Positions 49,519-57,887 of a DNA stretch of 64,000 nt are shown here, piece after piece. The translations under genes and the position numbers were made by a program. The stretch's first letter is position 1, and every line of letters starts with the position of its first letter. The notes beneath the pieces are model-generated. The model saw nothing but the letters and a program-made list of their open reading frames with translations. It was not told the origin of the DNA and searched no databases. Location: NCBI RefSeq assembly GCF_014646895.1, contig NZ_BMOD01000016.1:1-64000 (forward strand), in the 5' to 3' direction. Source of the DNA: Deinococcus roseus (GTDB taxonomy: Bacteria > Deinococcota > Deinococci > Deinococcales > Deinococcaceae).

Positions 49519-51261
49519 ATGAAGCCATCACTGAAAACCTGTTCCCTGCTCCTCACCACCGCCCTGCTGGCTGCTTGCAGTCAACTTTCTGGCACCCCTC
49601 AGGTTCCCCAGAAGAATGCTGCCAGCGGATTTTACGTGTCCAATGGCAAATTGCTGGATGCCAACGGCTCTGTGTTCATCTTTCAGGGGGTCAACCATCC
49701 CCATGCGTGGTACACCAGCACCACCAGTGCAGCCCTGCCCGCCATTCGGGGCAAGAATGCCAACAGCGTGCGCATCGTGCTGAGCAGCGGTTGTCGGGGC
49801 TGGTACAAGAGCCCGGTGAATGAACTGAAAAGCCTGATCCAGCAGGCGAAAGACAACAAAATGGTGGCTGTGGTTGAGGTGCATGACACCACCGGATACG
49901 GTGAAGATGGAGCCGCCTGCAGCCTGGACAATGCCGCCAATTACTGGCTGGAAGTCAAAGACGCCCTCATCGGGCAGGAAGCTTTTGTCATTGTGAACAT
50001 CGGCAATGAACCCTGGGGCAACAACAATGTGGGAGGCTGGTCTCCTGCCATCAAAGCCGCCATCCAGAAACTGAGAACCGCAGGCATTCACAACACCCTG
50101 ATGGTCGATGCCCCCAACTGGGGCCAGGACTGGTCAGGCACCATGCGCTCTGCGGCCACCGACATCTTCAACAGCGACACCGATAAAAACCTGATTTTCT
50201 CGGTGCACATGTACGAGGTGTACAATACCGCCCAGAAGGTCACCGATTACCTGAATGCCTTTGCTGCTGCCAGAATGCCACTGGTGGTCGGGGAATTCGC
50301 CAGCAGCCACAAAGGGGCTTATGTGGAGGCAAGCACCATCATGTCTGCCAGCAAAAGCACCGTGAACGGCTACATGGGCTGGTCCTGGTCCGGGAATGGC
50401 TCGGGGCTGGAGGCCCTGGACATGGTGAATGGTTTCAATGCCTCCTCTCCCACCGCCTGGGGAAGCATGATCTTTGCTGATCTGGGGAGTGCAAAGATTG
50501 CCACGGTCTTTGGAACACCCCCCAATCCAGCGCCCACGGTCAGCTTCACCTCGCCCACAGAGGGCCAGGTTTTTGCAGCAGGCAGCACGATCAATGTGGC
50601 CGTAAGCGCCAGTGACAGCAATGGCACGGTCAGCAAAGTGGATCTGTATGTGGATGGGGTCCTGAAAGGCACCGACACCACCGCTCCCTACACCTTCTCT
50701 GTGCCTGGACTTGCCAGTGGAGGCCACACCCTGAAAGCCACCGCCACCGACAATGGAGGAGCCAGCAACAGTGCCACCCGCAACATCACCCTGGGCAGCA
50801 CCAGCACGGAAACCCTGCTCTACAGCTTTGAAGGCAGCACCCAGGGCTGGACAGGGTACAACGTGAAAGCAGGTCCCTGGTCGGTGACAGAGTGGGCCAC
50901 GGTGGGCAGTGCCTCCCTCAAGGCCGATGTGGATTTTGGCAGCAAATCCCATGAACTGCGCCTCACCCAGACCCGCAACCTGACCGGAAAAACCACCCTC
51001 AGGGCACGGGTGAAACACGCCTCCTGGGGCAATGCAGGCAGCGGGATCACCGCAAAAATTTTCGTCAAAACGGGCTCAGGCTGGACGTGGTTCTCTGGAG
51101 CAGCAACCCCCATCAACAGCAGCAGTGCCACCACGCTGTCTCTGCCTCTCTCCGGGGTCTCCAACCTTGCAGATGTGCGGGAAATCGGGGTGGAATTCAC
51201 CTCTCCGGGCAACAGTTCGGGGCAGTCCTCCATTTATCTGGATCAGGTGACGGTGCAGTAA
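49519..51261 (+). CDS. secreted GH5 endo-beta-mannanase-like lipoprotein
   Basis: A 580-residue lipoprotein (LLAAC lipobox, Cys20). A GH5-type barrel spans about 35-340, with acid/base Glu164 in NIGNEPWGN and nucleophile Glu259 in VVGEFAS, plus VNHPHAWY near the N-terminus. That suits the GH5 subfamily of mannanases. An Ig-like domain follows (PAPTVSFTSPTEGQVFAAGS, about 350-430), then a beta-rich C-terminal domain (about 435-580) like a carbohydrate-binding module. The ATG at 49519 follows AGGAG. It degrades plant mannans outside the cell. Confidence 0.85.
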   Translation: MKPSLKTCSLLLTTALLAACSQLSGTPQVPQKNAASGFYVSNGKLLDANGSVFIFQGVNHPHAWYTSTTSAALPAIRGKNANSVRIVLSSGCRGWYKSPVNELKSLIQQAKDNKMVAVVEVHDTTGYGEDGAACSLDNAANYWLEVKDALIGQEAFVIVNIGNEPWGNNNVGGWSPAIKAAIQKLRTAGIHNTLMVDAPNWGQDWSGTMRSAATDIFNSDTDKNLIFSVHMYEVYNTAQKVTDYLNAFAAARMPLVVGEFASSHKGAYVEASTIMSASKSTVNGYMGWSWSGNGSGLEALDMVNGFNASSPTAWGSMIFADLGSAKIATVFGTPPNPAPTVSFTSPTEGQVFAAGSTINVAVSASDSNGTVSKVDLYVDGVLKGTDTTAPYTFSVPGLASGGHTLKATATDNGGASNSATRNITLGSTSTETLLYSFEGSTQGWTGYNVKAGPWSVTEWATVGSASLKADVDFGSKSHELRLTQTRNLTGKTTLRARVKHASWGNAGSGITAKIFVKTGSGWTWFSGAATPINSSSATTLSLPLSGVSNLADVREIGVEFTSPGNSSGQSSIYLDQVTVQ

Positions 51262-51278
51262 CCAGCAATCCACCCCTG

Positions 51279-51302
51279 CCCCGGTTTTGACCGGGGACTT
51301 TT
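51279..51302 (+). terminator. terminator of the mannanase gene
   Basis: CCCCGG/CCGGGG with a TTTTGA loop is followed by AC and four T residues. Confidence 0.7.
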
Positions 51303-51958
51303 CACACCCGCCTGTAGCGCTTGGTGGGCCTCCCCACCGCCCCATACTGCAACCCCACCCCGAGTTCTCCAAGTTCCAGCAAATACTCCAGATAACGCCA
51401 CGCGGTGACGCGGTTGATGGTGAGTTTCTCGCTGACCTCATCTGCAGTGAGGCCATCTGGGATGGATTCCAAGAGGCCCTTGATCTCCCGGAGGGTGTGG
51501 GCGTGGATGCCTTTGGGCAGGTGTCCTTCCTGTCTGAGGCCCAGCATGCGGTCCAGTCTGGCCTGGGTGAGTTTCTGCCCGGAAGCCCGGTGGCGCTCTA
51601 CAAAGCGCTCCAGGGTTTGCAGCAGCCTGCTTTCCTGCACGGGTTTGATCAGGTAATCCAGAATGCCGTCCCTCAAAGCCTGCTGCACGCTGTCCAGGTC
51701 CGAAGCAGCAGTGAGCATGATGGCATCTGTGGAGATGTTCTCCTGCCGGATGGTCTTTAAAAGTTCCAGACCGCTGCCATCCGGGAGGTAGGTGTCAATC
51801 ACGATCAGGTCGGGGTCCAGGCTGCGGATCAGTTTCAGACCGGTCTGCACCCCATCGGCATGCCCGATCACATGAAAGCTGGGGTTTTTTTCGATGGTTT
51901 CCCGGTTGATCTTGGCCACCAGATAATCGTCTTCGATCAGGATCACTTTATACTGCAT
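51302..51958 (-). CDS. CitB/DpiA-like response regulator
   Basis: A 218-residue regulator. The receiver shows LIEDD, phospho-acceptor IVIDTYLPD, and Lys in LIKPV. The C-terminal part has a helix-turn-helix of the CitT/DctR type (TADEVSEKLTINRVTAWRYLEYLLE). Relatives control transport of C4-dicarboxylates or citrate. Its start overlaps the kinase gene by 11 bases. No transporter of that class is visible beside it. Confidence 0.88.
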   Translation of the reverse strand: MQYKVILIEDDYLVAKINRETIEKNPSFHVIGHADGVQTGLKLIRSLDPDLIVIDTYLPDGSGLELLKTIRQENISTDAIMLTAASDLDSVQQALRDGILDYLIKPVQESRLLQTLERFVERHRASGQKLTQARLDRMLGLRQEGHLPKGIHAHTLREIKGLLESIPDGLTADEVSEKLTINRVTAWRYLEYLLELGELGVGLQYGAVGRPTKRYRRV

Positions 51959-53558
51959 GGCTGGACCTCTGCGTGCGGGGGATGCTCACCAGAAAATGGG
52001 TGTGCTGGTCTTTGCGGTAGGTTTTGATGGTGCCGCCCCGGGCATTCAGGTGCTGCTGCACCAGCGACAGACCCAGTCCTCTGCCCTCCCCTTTGGTGGA
52101 GAAACCACGCTGGAAGATGGTTTGCGCAAGTTCTGGAGGGACGCCCCTGCCGTTGTCCGTCACCTCGATCTGCAGGCCTTCCGGGTCCTCCCCGATGAAC
52201 ACCCGCACCTCTGCCTTTTCCTGCCCGGCCACGGCTTCCAGGGCATTCTCGATCAGGTTTCCGGTGACCAGCAGGATTTCATCTGCGTGGGTCTGTTCCC
52301 AGTCTGACGTGAGCACACTGCCCGGTTCCAGCACAAAACGCACATTCTTCTCTCTGGCATAGGCGTATTTCCCGAGCAGCAGGGCTTTCAGCTTGGAGAA
52401 CTGCACATCCCCTAGCGCGTTCTGAATTTCGCCGTGCTGGGTGCTCTGCTGCTGGATCAGTTGCAGGGCCTCGTCATGGTGCCTGAGTTGAATCAGACCC
52501 GCCAGAATGTGCAGCAGGTTCTGAAATTCATGGGTCTGTGCCCTGAGGAGGTCGGTGTAACGCTGAACGCTGGTGAGTTCTGCAGCCACCTGCATGATCT
52601 CCCGCTGGTCCCGAAAGGTGATCACCTGCTGGCCTGCAATGGGATAAATGGTCACCAGCACAGGCAATCCTGACAGACCCACCGGGGCATTCTGCACCCT
52701 TTCTCTTTTGTCCTGCAGCAGATCACCGATCTCGGGCCAGATCTGCTCCAGAGGCACAGGCAGTTCCTTTGCCTGAGGGAAATGCTCCTGGGCTTTCGGG
52801 TTCATCAGGACCACCCCTCCGCCCTCCTGAACCACCAGCACAGCATCCTCAATGGCGTCCAGCACGGTGCGGTGCTGGTCCACCAGGGAAGCGATCTGCT
52901 CGGGCTCCAGGTCGTGCATGGCTGCTTTGATGCGCCCGCCCACCCACAAACTCCCGATCAGCGCGGTCAGCAAAGACACCCCAAACCAGGGCAGCAAACT
53001 CAGGGTCACCTGCAAGGCCAGACTGCGCAAATTGGGCAGCAGATACCCCGTGGACACCACCCCGATCACCTGATTTCTGACCCCAAACACCGGGACTTTC
53101 CCCCGAATGCTGTCTCCCAGGCTGCCTTTTGCGGTGTTGATGATCTCTTTTCCAGCAAAGGGTTCATCGTTGTCTCCACCCACCATCGGCTGACCAATGC
53201 GGTCTGGCAGGGGGTGGGCCACCCGGATGCCCTGGCGGTTTCCCACCACGATGAAATCGGCATCCACCTGCTTCTGCAAGGCGTTCACCAGTGGGTTGAT
53301 CACCTGCACGGCATCCCTCTGGGTCAGGTGCTCTTTCACCTGCGGCAAAGTCGCCACCATGCGGGAGATCGCCAGGGCCTTCTGACCGTAATCGGTGAGG
53401 GCCTGCTGGTACAGAAGGCGCACCTCTGCCCCACCCAGCACCAGAAACCCCAGGCTGAACAGCACAAACAGGAGCCGAAAAAAGCGCCACCGGATCCCCG
53501 GCATCTTCCCCCTTTGCAGGACAGGGATGTAATCTCGGGTCTGGGTGGCGTTTTGCAT
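51948..53558 (-). CDS. CitA/DcuS-like sensor kinase
   Basis: A 536-residue membrane kinase. Two hydrophobic helices (LLFVLFSLGFLVLGG; LLPWFGVSLLTALIGSLWV) flank a PAS-like extracytoplasmic sensor with VVGNRQGIRVAHPLPDRIG. A cytoplasmic PAS is followed by the short HisKA with QTHEFQNLLHILAGLIQL, and the ATPase with NLIENALEAV, DNGRGVP and GRGLGLSLVQQ. This is the CitA/DcuS layout for carboxylate sensing. The ATG at 53558 has AAGGAC upstream and TAAAAT (53574-53569) as -10. A longer frame runs into a heptad repeat and is excluded. Confidence 0.9.
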   Translation of the reverse strand: MQNATQTRDYIPVLQRGKMPGIRWRFFRLLFVLFSLGFLVLGGAEVRLLYQQALTDYGQKALAISRMVATLPQVKEHLTQRDAVQVINPLVNALQKQVDADFIVVGNRQGIRVAHPLPDRIGQPMVGGDNDEPFAGKEIINTAKGSLGDSIRGKVPVFGVRNQVIGVVSTGYLLPNLRSLALQVTLSLLPWFGVSLLTALIGSLWVGGRIKAAMHDLEPEQIASLVDQHRTVLDAIEDAVLVVQEGGGVVLMNPKAQEHFPQAKELPVPLEQIWPEIGDLLQDKRERVQNAPVGLSGLPVLVTIYPIAGQQVITFRDQREIMQVAAELTSVQRYTDLLRAQTHEFQNLLHILAGLIQLRHHDEALQLIQQQSTQHGEIQNALGDVQFSKLKALLLGKYAYAREKNVRFVLEPGSVLTSDWEQTHADEILLVTGNLIENALEAVAGQEKAEVRVFIGEDPEGLQIEVTDNGRGVPPELAQTIFQRGFSTKGEGRGLGLSLVQQHLNARGGTIKTYRKDQHTHFLVSIPRTQRSSHAV

Positions 53559-53578
53559 GGGTGTCCTTATTTTATTCT

Positions 53579-53700
53579 GCCGAGAGCCGAGAGCCGAGAG
53601 CCGAGAGCCGAGAGCGTAGGGTGCTAAAGCTCTGACCAAATGTCAAATCTACAGTGTTCTGGCAAAAGCATTCTTTTGCCCTCGGCCCTGCGCTCTCGGC
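53579..53700. repeat. heptad-repeat element C
   Basis: Five perfect copies of GCCGAGA (53579-53613) face an inverted array (53678-53700). Inside is a perfect hairpin GGCAAAAG/CTTTTGCC (53661-53680) lying 22 bases after the ABC ATPase gene. Confidence 0.85.
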
Positions 53701-53701
53701 C

Positions 53702-54760
53702 TCAAGCCGGAAACACCAGCGCACTCTGCGGCGTGAAATTGATGCTGACCTGACCGAATCCCACTGGAGTGGGGGTGTGGACCCTCAGGCGTTCGTCTCC
53801 GACCTGGAACCAGTGTTCGTAGTAGGCCCCGAGGTACAGGGAGTGTTCCTTGTTGCCCTGCAGGCTGTTTCCGGTTTTTTCTCCCAGAGAGAGGCGTTCG
53901 GGGCGCAAAACCACCTTGCAGGTTTCGCCTTTCTGCACGGGGGCATTCATGCGGGCTTTGACCACGCTGTCCCCGAGTTTGATGGTGGCTTCCTGGTGCT
54001 CGACCTGCAAGACCTGTCCTGTGAGGATGTTGGGGCTTCCCATGAAGTCTGCAATGAACAGCGAGTTGGGGTTCTCGTAGAGTTCCTGGGGGGTGGCAAT
54101 CTGGGCGAGCTGACCATTGTGCAGCACGGCAATGCGGTCTGCGATGGCCATGGCTTCGGCCTGGTCGTGGGTCACGAAAACAGCAGTCATGTTGGCAGCT
54201 TTGAGGGCTTCACGCAGCCACACACGGGCGTATTCCCTGAGTTTGGCATCTAAATTGGAGAGGGGTTCGTCCAGCAGCAGCAAAACAGGGTCGGTCACGA
54301 AGGCACGGGCCAGCGAAACCCGCTGTTGCTGCCCACCGGAAAGCTGTCCGGGGAAGCGGTCTGAGAGGCCTTGCAGGCCAATGCGGTTCAGGGTGGTTTC
54401 GACCCTGGTTCTGGCCTGATCTCTGGGGGTTTTTCGGAGTTCCAGCCCGAAAGCCACGTTCTGCTCGACGGTTTTGTGGGGCCACAGGGCGTAGGACTGG
54501 AACACCAGACCGATGTTGCGTTTCTCGGGGGGAACGATGGTGCCGTTTGCAGAGTTGAAGAGGTCTTTTCCTGCCAGGGTGATGCTGCCACTGTCAGGGG
54601 TTTCCAGACCGGACAGGCACCTGAGCAGGGTGGTCTTGCCACTCCCAGATGGGCCAAGCAAAGCAATGATTTCCCCCTCCTGCACGTCAATATTAAGGTC
54701 TTTGAGGATCTGGTTCTGGCCCAGTTTCTTGCTGAGGTTTTTGATGCTTAAAGTGGCCAT
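53702..54760 (-). CDS. iron-type ABC transporter ATP-binding protein
   Basis: A 352-residue ATPase of the FbpC/PotA type. Walker A is GPSGSGKTT, signature LSGGQQQRVSLARAF, Walker B VLLLLDEPLSNLDAKLRE, H-loop VTHDQAEAM. The C-terminal TOBE-like region after residue 240 is typical of ferric-iron and polyamine importers. It is the last gene of a three-gene operon with the permease (1-base gap) and binding protein. Confidence 0.92.
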   Translation of the reverse strand: MATLSIKNLSKKLGQNQILKDLNIDVQEGEIIALLGPSGSGKTTLLRCLSGLETPDSGSITLAGKDLFNSANGTIVPPEKRNIGLVFQSYALWPHKTVEQNVAFGLELRKTPRDQARTRVETTLNRIGLQGLSDRFPGQLSGGQQQRVSLARAFVTDPVLLLLDEPLSNLDAKLREYARVWLREALKAANMTAVFVTHDQAEAMAIADRIAVLHNGQLAQIATPQELYENPNSLFIADFMGSPNILTGQVLQVEHQEATIKLGDSVVKARMNAPVQKGETCKVVLRPERLSLGEKTGNSLQGNKEHSLYLGAYYEHWFQVGDERLRVHTPTPVGFGQVSINFTPQSALVFPA

Positions 54761-54761
54761 G

Positions 54762-56495
54762 TCATTCTCCTGCTTTCACGCCAAGGCGGTTGGCAATCAG
54801 GTACACGATGCTGATGATCACGATCTGGATGCTGGAAAGGGCGGCAATGGAATCCACCGCTCCGGTGGCCCACAGGGACACGATCAGCGAGCCGAGGACT
54901 TCGGTTCCGGGGGTCAGCAGGTACACCCCGGTGGAGTATTCCCGCACGAACTGCATGAACATCAGGAGCCATGCAGAGAGCAGACCGCTTTGCAGCAGAG
55001 GCAAAGTCACCTTCTGGAAGGCTTTTAAAGGGCTGGCCCCCACCATGCGGGCGGCTTCTTCCAGGTCCTTGCTGATCTGCATCAGGGTGGCGGTCAGCAG
55101 GCGCACGCCGTAAGGCAGCCACACGATGGTGTAAGCAATGATCAGGCTGGCCAGGGTGGTCCTGAGAAACCCGATGGGCTTGAAGAACAGGAACAGCCAC
55201 AGAAACGCCAGACCCATGATCAGACCGGGCACCGAGCGGGGCAGGCCCGAGATGTAATCCAGGGTGCGGCGAAGGTTAGGGGTGCTGCGCAGAATCCCGG
55301 AGGCGATGGTCAGATACACCCCGACGGCCACAAATCCGCCGACTGCAGCCACAATGAAGGTGTTGACCACACCGCGGCTCAGGTCAGGCAGGGTGAAGAT
55401 CGCGCTGTAGTTTTTCAGGGTCAGTACGTCCAGCAGGTTCACCCCTGCACCCCAGCTGGTCACAAAGCTTCTTAAAACCACCCCGAATACCGGTAAAATC
55501 ACCGTGACCAGCAGGTAAAGGGCGGTGATCAGCACCATCCACCATCTGGCCTTGCCCAGTTTGAAGCGGGCAGAACGGTAACCTTTGGCCCCCACGGAGG
55601 TGTATTTGGTTCCGGTTTCACCCAGCACCTTGCGCTGGATGCCCACAATGACCAGGGCCAGCAAAATCAGCATCACGGCCACCACAGCCATGGGTCCGTA
55701 GGCAGGAACGCCCGTCACTCCGGTCAGGCGGTACAGGTAGGTGGTGATCACATCGATGCCCTTGGAGTCTCCGAGCACGAGCGGCAACCCGAAAATCTCG
55801 AAGCCCAGCAGCAGCATCAGCATGGCGCTGTACACCACAGACGGACGCACCAGGGGGATGGTGACGTTCAAAGCCACCGTCCAGATGCCTGCACCGCTGA
55901 TCCGGGCGGCCTCTTCCAGAGAGGCGTCCAGGTTGCGGATGGTGCTGGACACATACAGGTACACGTAAGGGACGTGCAGCAGACCCGCAATGATGGCGAT
56001 GGCTGGCAGGGAATAGATGGTCCAGGGCACCCGTCCAAACACATCCTGGAACACGTTGCTGACCAGCCCCACCGGACCAAACACGATGGTGAAGCCGATC
56101 CCCAGAATGATGGGCGAGACAAACGTGGGAGTCAGGAGCAGCAGCTCAAACGCTTTTCTGAATGGCAGGTCGGTTTTGTTGACCAGGAAGGCGAGCGCCG
56201 TGCCAAAAGGCACAGCGATCACCACCATTCCCAGCGCAATCACGAAGGAGTTGAACAGTGCCCGGTAAAAAGCCGGGTCGGTCAGAACGTACTTGTAGGC
56301 ATCCAGCGACACCTGCTTGATGGGGGCAAAGAAGGGGGCACTGAGCAGGCTCTGGTAGGCCAGCAGTCCGAGGGGAGACAGCACCAGCACAGCCACCACC
56401 ACGGTCAGCAGGATGCCCCAGTAAGCGGGTTTCAGGCGGATCTGTTTTGCAGGCAGGTCCTGGGCGTCCATCCTCCCCTGGCTGCGGCCCGTCAT
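54762..56495 (-). CDS. iron-type ABC transporter permease (two-domain FbpB)
   Basis: A 577-residue permease with two BPD repeats and about twelve hydrophobic helices. The EAA contact motifs read LEEAARISGAGIWTVALNVTIPL (in part) and LEEAARMVGASPLKAFQKVTLPL (in part), one per half, as in FbpB. The ATG at 56495 shares its A with the binding-protein stop (TGATG); a GTG at 56498 is also possible. Confidence 0.92.
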   Translation of the reverse strand: MTGRSQGRMDAQDLPAKQIRLKPAYWGILLTVVVAVLVLSPLGLLAYQSLLSAPFFAPIKQVSLDAYKYVLTDPAFYRALFNSFVIALGMVVIAVPFGTALAFLVNKTDLPFRKAFELLLLTPTFVSPIILGIGFTIVFGPVGLVSNVFQDVFGRVPWTIYSLPAIAIIAGLLHVPYVYLYVSSTIRNLDASLEEAARISGAGIWTVALNVTIPLVRPSVVYSAMLMLLLGFEIFGLPLVLGDSKGIDVITTYLYRLTGVTGVPAYGPMAVVAVMLILLALVIVGIQRKVLGETGTKYTSVGAKGYRSARFKLGKARWWMVLITALYLLVTVILPVFGVVLRSFVTSWGAGVNLLDVLTLKNYSAIFTLPDLSRGVVNTFIVAAVGGFVAVGVYLTIASGILRSTPNLRRTLDYISGLPRSVPGLIMGLAFLWLFLFFKPIGFLRTTLASLIIAYTIVWLPYGVRLLTATLMQISKDLEEAARMVGASPLKAFQKVTLPLLQSGLLSAWLLMFMQFVREYSTGVYLLTPGTEVLGSLIVSLWATGAVDSIAALSSIQIVIISIVYLIANRLGVKAGE

Positions 56496-57574
56496 CACTG
56501 GCCTTTCAGGGCAGAACGCCAGTCGTTCAGGAAGTCATTGCGCACCGCTGGATCCAGGTTCTTCAGGAGGTCTCTGGACACCGGAATCACCACCAGGTTC
56601 TTCTTGCCGCCAATTTTGCTGTACACGTTTTTGGGCACAGCAGGCCCCTCAATGCCAGGGCGCAGGGCGTAGATCAGGGACTTGTTGGCCATCACGGTCT
56701 GTCCACGGGTGCTCAGGAGGTAATCCAGGAACAGTTTGGCGGTGTTGGGGTGCTCTGCCAGTTTGCTGATGAACGCAGGACGCTGGAAGGCCACGGTTTT
56801 GTCTCTGAAGTAGGCCACCCCGATGTCTGGTACTTTCTCTGCCCGCAGCAGGGCATAAGAGCCGATCACGTTGTACCCGAAATAATGCTCTCCAGAGATG
56901 ACTTTTTCCATCATCACGCCAGAGGAGGAGTACTGGCCTGCACCCGATTTGCCCAGTGCCTTGAAGAGGTCCATGGCACCACTGACTGCCACAGTGTCTT
57001 CATGCAGGAAAGTAAAACCGATGCCGCTCTTTTCAGGGTCCCAGGTGGCAACTTTGCCGTTCATCTTGGAATCGGCGAGCACCCTGGCAAACTCAGCGTG
57101 GGTGGTGGGGGGCTTTTTCACAAAACGCTTGTTGTAGACCAGCACGCCAGGTTCCATGGTGGTGCCATACAGGATGTTGTCCAGCTTGGAGGTGGCAGCG
57201 TAATTCTTCGCTTCGGGAGAGGTGTAGGCCAGAGCATACCCATCTGTCGCCAGTTTCACCTGCAGTTCCATGCCACTGCTCCACAGGAAGTCGGCACTCT
57301 TGCCTCCTGCTGCTGCTTCACTGATGTAACGGCTGTAAAGCTGGGTGGTCCCGATGTCGTTGTACTCGACATCCACAAAAGGATAGAGGGCCTTGAAGTC
57401 ATCCAGCAAAAACTGGGCACTCGCCTGGTCGGTGGAAGAGTAGATCACCAGTTTCTTCTCTTTTTTGGCCTCATCCACGGTTTTCTGGTAAGAAGCAGGG
57501 TAACCTTTGGGAACCTGGGCAAGGGCAGGAGCAGCAGCAGCAAGGGCCAGCGTGACACACACGATTTTTTGCAT
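56495..57574 (-). CDS. iron-type ABC transporter substrate-binding protein
   Basis: A 359-residue exported protein with a signal ending APALAQ. The core (LVIYSSTDQASAQFLLDDF; IGTTQLYSRYISEAAAG) and the Tyr-bearing segment NVIGSYALLRAE fit the FbpA-like / ferric-iron or phosphonate binding group (solute-binding family 1). The ATG at 57574 has GGAGG four to five bases upstream. A longer frame to 57703 crosses the operator region and is unlikely. Fe3+ is the best guess; spermidine or phosphonate cannot be excluded. Confidence 0.87.
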   Translation of the reverse strand: MQKIVCVTLALAAAAPALAQVPKGYPASYQKTVDEAKKEKKLVIYSSTDQASAQFLLDDFKALYPFVDVEYNDIGTTQLYSRYISEAAAGGKSADFLWSSGMELQVKLATDGYALAYTSPEAKNYAATSKLDNILYGTTMEPGVLVYNKRFVKKPPTTHAEFARVLADSKMNGKVATWDPEKSGIGFTFLHEDTVAVSGAMDLFKALGKSGAGQYSSSGVMMEKVISGEHYFGYNVIGSYALLRAEKVPDIGVAYFRDKTVAFQRPAFISKLAEHPNTAKLFLDYLLSTRGQTVMANKSLIYALRPGIEGPAVPKNVYSKIGGKKNLVVIPVSRDLLKNLDPAVRNDFLNDWRSALKGQ

Positions 57575-57673
57575 AAAACCTCCACCGGGCTGCCGGAAAG
57601 CAGCCGCAAGCGTTCTGTTTTTAGATGAACAGAGCATACGGGACTGCCGTCCTTTTCGGAAGTTTTGCGTGCT

Positions 57674-57707
57674 TTGATTGCATTGATTGCACGTCTGGTG
57701 CAATCAA
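57674..57707 (-). promoter_or_regulatory. three TTGATTGCA half-sites upstream of the ABC import operon
   Basis: Two tandem TTGATTGCA copies (57674-57682, 57683-57691) and an inverted copy TGCAATCAA (57699-57707) lie 100 bases before the binding-protein gene. The last two form TTGATTGCA-N7-TGCAATCAA. Confidence 0.6.
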
Positions 57708-57757
57708 ATCTGTAACTCCGTTGGTGGTACTGGGTGGTTGAGAGCACTGGGGGTGAG

Positions 57758-57811
57758 ATCCCCCTGCCTTTCGCTGGCGCTTCAAGGCTGTCCCCCGTCA
57801 GCATTGGGGGA
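57758..57811. repeat. C-rich dispersed repeat element (copy 3)
   Basis: ATCCCCCTGCCTTTCGCT..CTTCAAGGCTGTCCCCC then a G-rich complement ending GGGGGAT. It matches the copy at 24 kb almost base for base in its left half. The rest of 57575-57887 holds the operator and no gene. Confidence 0.72.
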
Positions 57812-57887
57812 TGGGTGGGCGTGTTAGAGGACTGATGCCAGATCCCCCAGAAACCTCAAACGCCCACCCCCAAGCAAGCCCAGAAGC

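Noticed and set aside
57674..57707. Fur box
   Set aside because: The half-site TTGATTGCA does not match the GATAATGAT-type Fur consensus.
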